Positions 5,717 to 7,012 of a stretch of DNA of 7,012 bases are shown piece after piece. The position numbers and the translations under genes are program-made. The notes under the pieces were generated by a model, which was not told where the DNA came from, ran no database searches, and worked only from the letters and a program-made list of their open reading frames with translations. Within the stretch, counting starts at the first letter, position 1, and each line of letters begins with the position of its first letter. The stretch comes from Synechococcales cyanobacterium PMM_0003 (GTDB taxonomy: Bacteria; Cyanobacteriota; Cyanobacteriia; Pseudanabaenales; Pseudanabaenaceae): NCBI GenBank assembly GCA_949128015.1, contig CASBRC010000046.1, positions 1-7,012 on the forward strand, read 5' to 3'.

Positions 5717-6316
5717 TTACCAGCCAAAAACTGTTGCGATCGCAGGTTGAGTTACAGGACTAACATCTTCCGACATCTCAGTACTATTAGTTTCATCCAT
5801 CAGTTCTTCGGTGCAGAAAGTTGCTGTGCTAAAGCCGCCAAATCTCTTTACGGTGCTTGCTCGCATCCGCACATTTGGCGCAGGAAACCAGAAGCGCTCA
5901 TAGGAACTCATGGAAGGATATTCAGTAATCAAGACAAGCGCATCTTCATCATCAATTTCGTAACAACCGATCACAGGCATTATTTCTGCATAGCCACGCT
6001 CACGCAAAAGCTTCCCTTTGCGACCAGTTTCATCATCTGGTACAAGTGCAAACACAGTTTCGCCTGAGTGATTTTCGTCATCTTCTTTATCCCATGCCAT
6101 GGTTCCATCCCATTTGACATAGGCTCCACCGATCGCAGTGCTGGGATCAAACTCATGCATTTGACAGATTTCGATCACCTTCGGATCGTCAGCATTAAGT
6201 GGATCAACATAAATTTCTGAGCCACCTTTTTCAGCGCGGCGAAAGGCTAGATGATGGGTAGTCCGTTGCGACTTCCATTTCCCTGCACTTTTTTGAAAAA
6301 ATTCTAAAGCATTCAT
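5717..6316 (-). CDS. cpcS: Phycobiliprotein lyase, CpcS/CpeS family
   Basis: Chromophore lyase that attaches phycocyanobilin (or a related bilin) by thioether linkage to cysteines, typically Cys-84-equivalent positions, of phycobiliproteins during phycobilisome assembly in the cytoplasm. The 199-residue product starts MNALEFFQKSAGKWKSQRTT and continues HHLAFRRAEKG (21-31), a hallmark of the family. Further conserved blocks are AIGGAYVKWDGTMAWDK (61-77), LVPDDETGRKGKLLRERGYAE (91-111), LVLITEYPSMSSYERFWF (127-144) and RASTVKRFGGFSTATFC (152-168). The fold is a ten-stranded lipocalin-like barrel. Residues 170-199 form an acidic, low-complexity tail beyond the core. ATG 6316 is the natural start, although no clear Shine-Dalgarno precedes it. 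A 44-codon ORF ends 17 nt upstream on the same strand. The CpcS versus CpeS distinction and the exact subunit target are inferred from overall similarity only. Confidence 0.93.
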   Translation of the reverse strand: MNALEFFQKSAGKWKSQRTTHHLAFRRAEKGGSEIYVDPLNADDPKVIEICQMHEFDPSTAIGGAYVKWDGTMAWDKEDDENHSGETVFALVPDDETGRKGKLLRERGYAEIMPVIGCYEIDDEDALVLITEYPSMSSYERFWFPAPNVRMRASTVKRFGGFSTATFCTEELMDETNSTEMSEDVSPVTQPAIATVFGW

Positions 6317-6333
6317 AATGTTGATTAAAAAAA

Positions 6334-6468
6334 TTAATAAAAATGTTGGCGCAAAACTTTAACCGAGAAAACAACCCATTCCCACCCACGACCAATCTCC
6401 ACTAAAAGAGAATATTTCTGGTTGTTAGAATTGGAATTAGCATCAGGATTAGGATCTGGAGGATACAT
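6334..6468 (-). CDS. Putative 44-residue small protein upstream of cpcS
   Basis: ATG 6468 opens a 44-codon frame that ends in TAA at 6334, 17 nt before the cpcS ATG on the same strand, so the two are probably co-transcribed. The product has a Pro/Asn/Asp/Ser-rich N-terminal half (PPDPNPDANSNSNN, residues 3-16), then a compact aromatic/basic segment (YSLLVEIGRGWEWVVFSVKV, residues 19-38) that looks like real protein rather than random translation. There is no strong membrane segment or signal peptide. No Shine-Dalgarno is evident before ATG 6468. I do not recognise the family. Alternatives are a leader peptide for cpcS or a decayed end of a longer gene. Confidence 0.5.
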   Translation of the reverse strand: MYPPDPNPDANSNSNNQKYSLLVEIGRGWEWVVFSVKVLRQHFY

Positions 6469-6582
6469 ATTAGTTTATTTACTTGCCTATATGCTTTCTA
6501 TGCCTAAGTTTACTACCGAAAACTCCGTAAATGCTAACCTTTTTTTGTATCAGAAGAATTTGCGATCGCCACTTCAGATTTA
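6469..6582. other. Intergenic stretch between the hypothetical gene and the cpcS unit
   Basis: This stretch should contain the promoter of the minus-strand small ORF plus cpcS, but no convincing -35/-10 pair is visible. It holds one HIP1 octamer near 6562-6569, a T run at 6539-6546 and weak TTTAC/GTAAA arms (6509-6513, 6527-6531). No strong terminator follows the hypothetical gene. Confidence 0.4.
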
Positions 6583-6981
6583 CTAGGGCTTAACCCTCTG
6601 ACCCATACCGATCGCCTTTAAACGCTTAGAAGTTATTTGAACGGTAATTCCAATTACCGAAACAATGTAACCATCAATGTCATCAGCTATTCTAGGGATT
6701 AGGAACTTCACCTCTTTGGTGTAGTTCTTACCCCACATTTTCGATAGTTGCGCTCTAGCTTCTTCATTCACATAGATATTTTTATCTTTGCCAATCAATG
6801 CCATGGCTATATCTCCAGACTTTTCCGTGATCAACAAGACATAGTCTTCACCATCTGCTTTGAGTCTGTTATACCAGCCATCGATATCTACTGCTATTTT
6901 TTCTTCATAAAGCGAAAGAGACATATTTTCTGCTCGTAGCAGAGTTTTTCGCAATCCTCTTGATATTTCTCTTATTCCCAT
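6583..6981 (-). CDS. Hypothetical protein, small soluble, family not recognised
   Basis: 132 residues from ATG 6981; an in-frame stop at 7009-7011 bounds the frame upstream. ATG 6924 (MSLSLYEEK) is an alternative start giving 113 residues, and neither start has a clear ribosome site. The protein is mixed alpha/beta in appearance, without membrane segments, signal peptide or cysteine motifs. Residues 27-52 (EKIAVDIDGWYNRL, then DYVLLITEKSG) look like helix then strand. Residues 98-118 (PRIADDIDGYIVSVIGITVQI) look strand-rich. It has a basic C-terminus (RLKAIGMGQRVKP). No catalytic signature is visible. Its own transcription unit is likely, as 114 nt separate it from the small ORF downstream. 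Function unknown. Confidence 0.6.
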   Translation of the reverse strand: MGIREISRGLRKTLLRAENMSLSLYEEKIAVDIDGWYNRLKADGEDYVLLITEKSGDIAMALIGKDKNIYVNEEARAQLSKMWGKNYTKEVKFLIPRIADDIDGYIVSVIGITVQITSKRLKAIGMGQRVKP

Positions 6982-7012
6982 GGATTTATTGAGCTTAATT
7001 TGTACTTGTTAA

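Noticed and set aside
5684..6067. Plus-strand open frame of 127 codons
   Set aside because: It is antisense to cpcS, whose conserved motifs are unmistakable.
6748..6939. Plus-strand open frame of 63 codons
   Set aside because: It is antisense to the hypothetical gene, with a Phe/Ile-rich shadow translation.
1..7012. CRISPR array, tRNA, rRNA, transposase or known defence genes
   Set aside because: No regularly spaced direct repeats, cloverleaf or matching protein motifs were seen. The repeated GCGATCGC octamers are HIP1 sites, dispersed and mostly inside genes.

Overview
The window comes from a cyanobacterium. The reasons are about fourteen copies of the octamer GCGATCGC (the HIP1 repeat typical of many cyanobacteria), a CpcS-type phycobiliprotein lyase, and an ABC-2 permease of the cyanobacterial/plastid Ycf38 type. 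A filamentous Pseudanabaena-like lineage is my guess and is not proven by the sequence.

Layout. (1) Bases 1-1520, plus strand: the 3' part of an ABC-2 exporter permease is followed, with a 4-nt TTGA stop/start overlap, by a protein that looks like the N-terminal winged-helix region of a large AAA+ ATPase but has no ATPase domain. A strong bidirectional terminator at 1525-1557 separates this unit from the convergent lysS. (2) Bases 1556-3154, minus strand: a complete class I lysyl-tRNA synthetase. (3) Bases 3182-3434: a gene-free stretch holding the lysS leader and a 22-bp perfect hairpin inside a longer imperfect inverted repeat that resembles a small non-autonomous repeat element. (4) Bases 3435-4259, minus strand: an AT-rich SAM-dependent methyltransferase without HIP1 sites, probably accessory. 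(5) Bases 4512-5633, plus strand: a lipoprotein amino-acid-binding protein of the AapJ/BztA/NatF type, with no permease or ATPase genes beside it. Two tandem hairpins follow. (6) Bases 5717-6468, minus strand: the phycobilin lyase cpcS, preceded 17 nt upstream by a 44-codon ORF that is probably co-transcribed. (7) Bases 6583-6981, minus strand: a small soluble protein of unknown function.

These are mostly separate short transcription units with convergent ends marked by hairpin terminators, not one pathway. I see no defence system, CRISPR array, tRNA, rRNA or recognisable transposase. The points most worth following are the ATPase-less AAA N-terminal protein coupled to an exporter permease, the class I LysRS in a cyanobacterium, the hairpin-centred repeat at 3291-3398, and the small ORF in front of cpcS.
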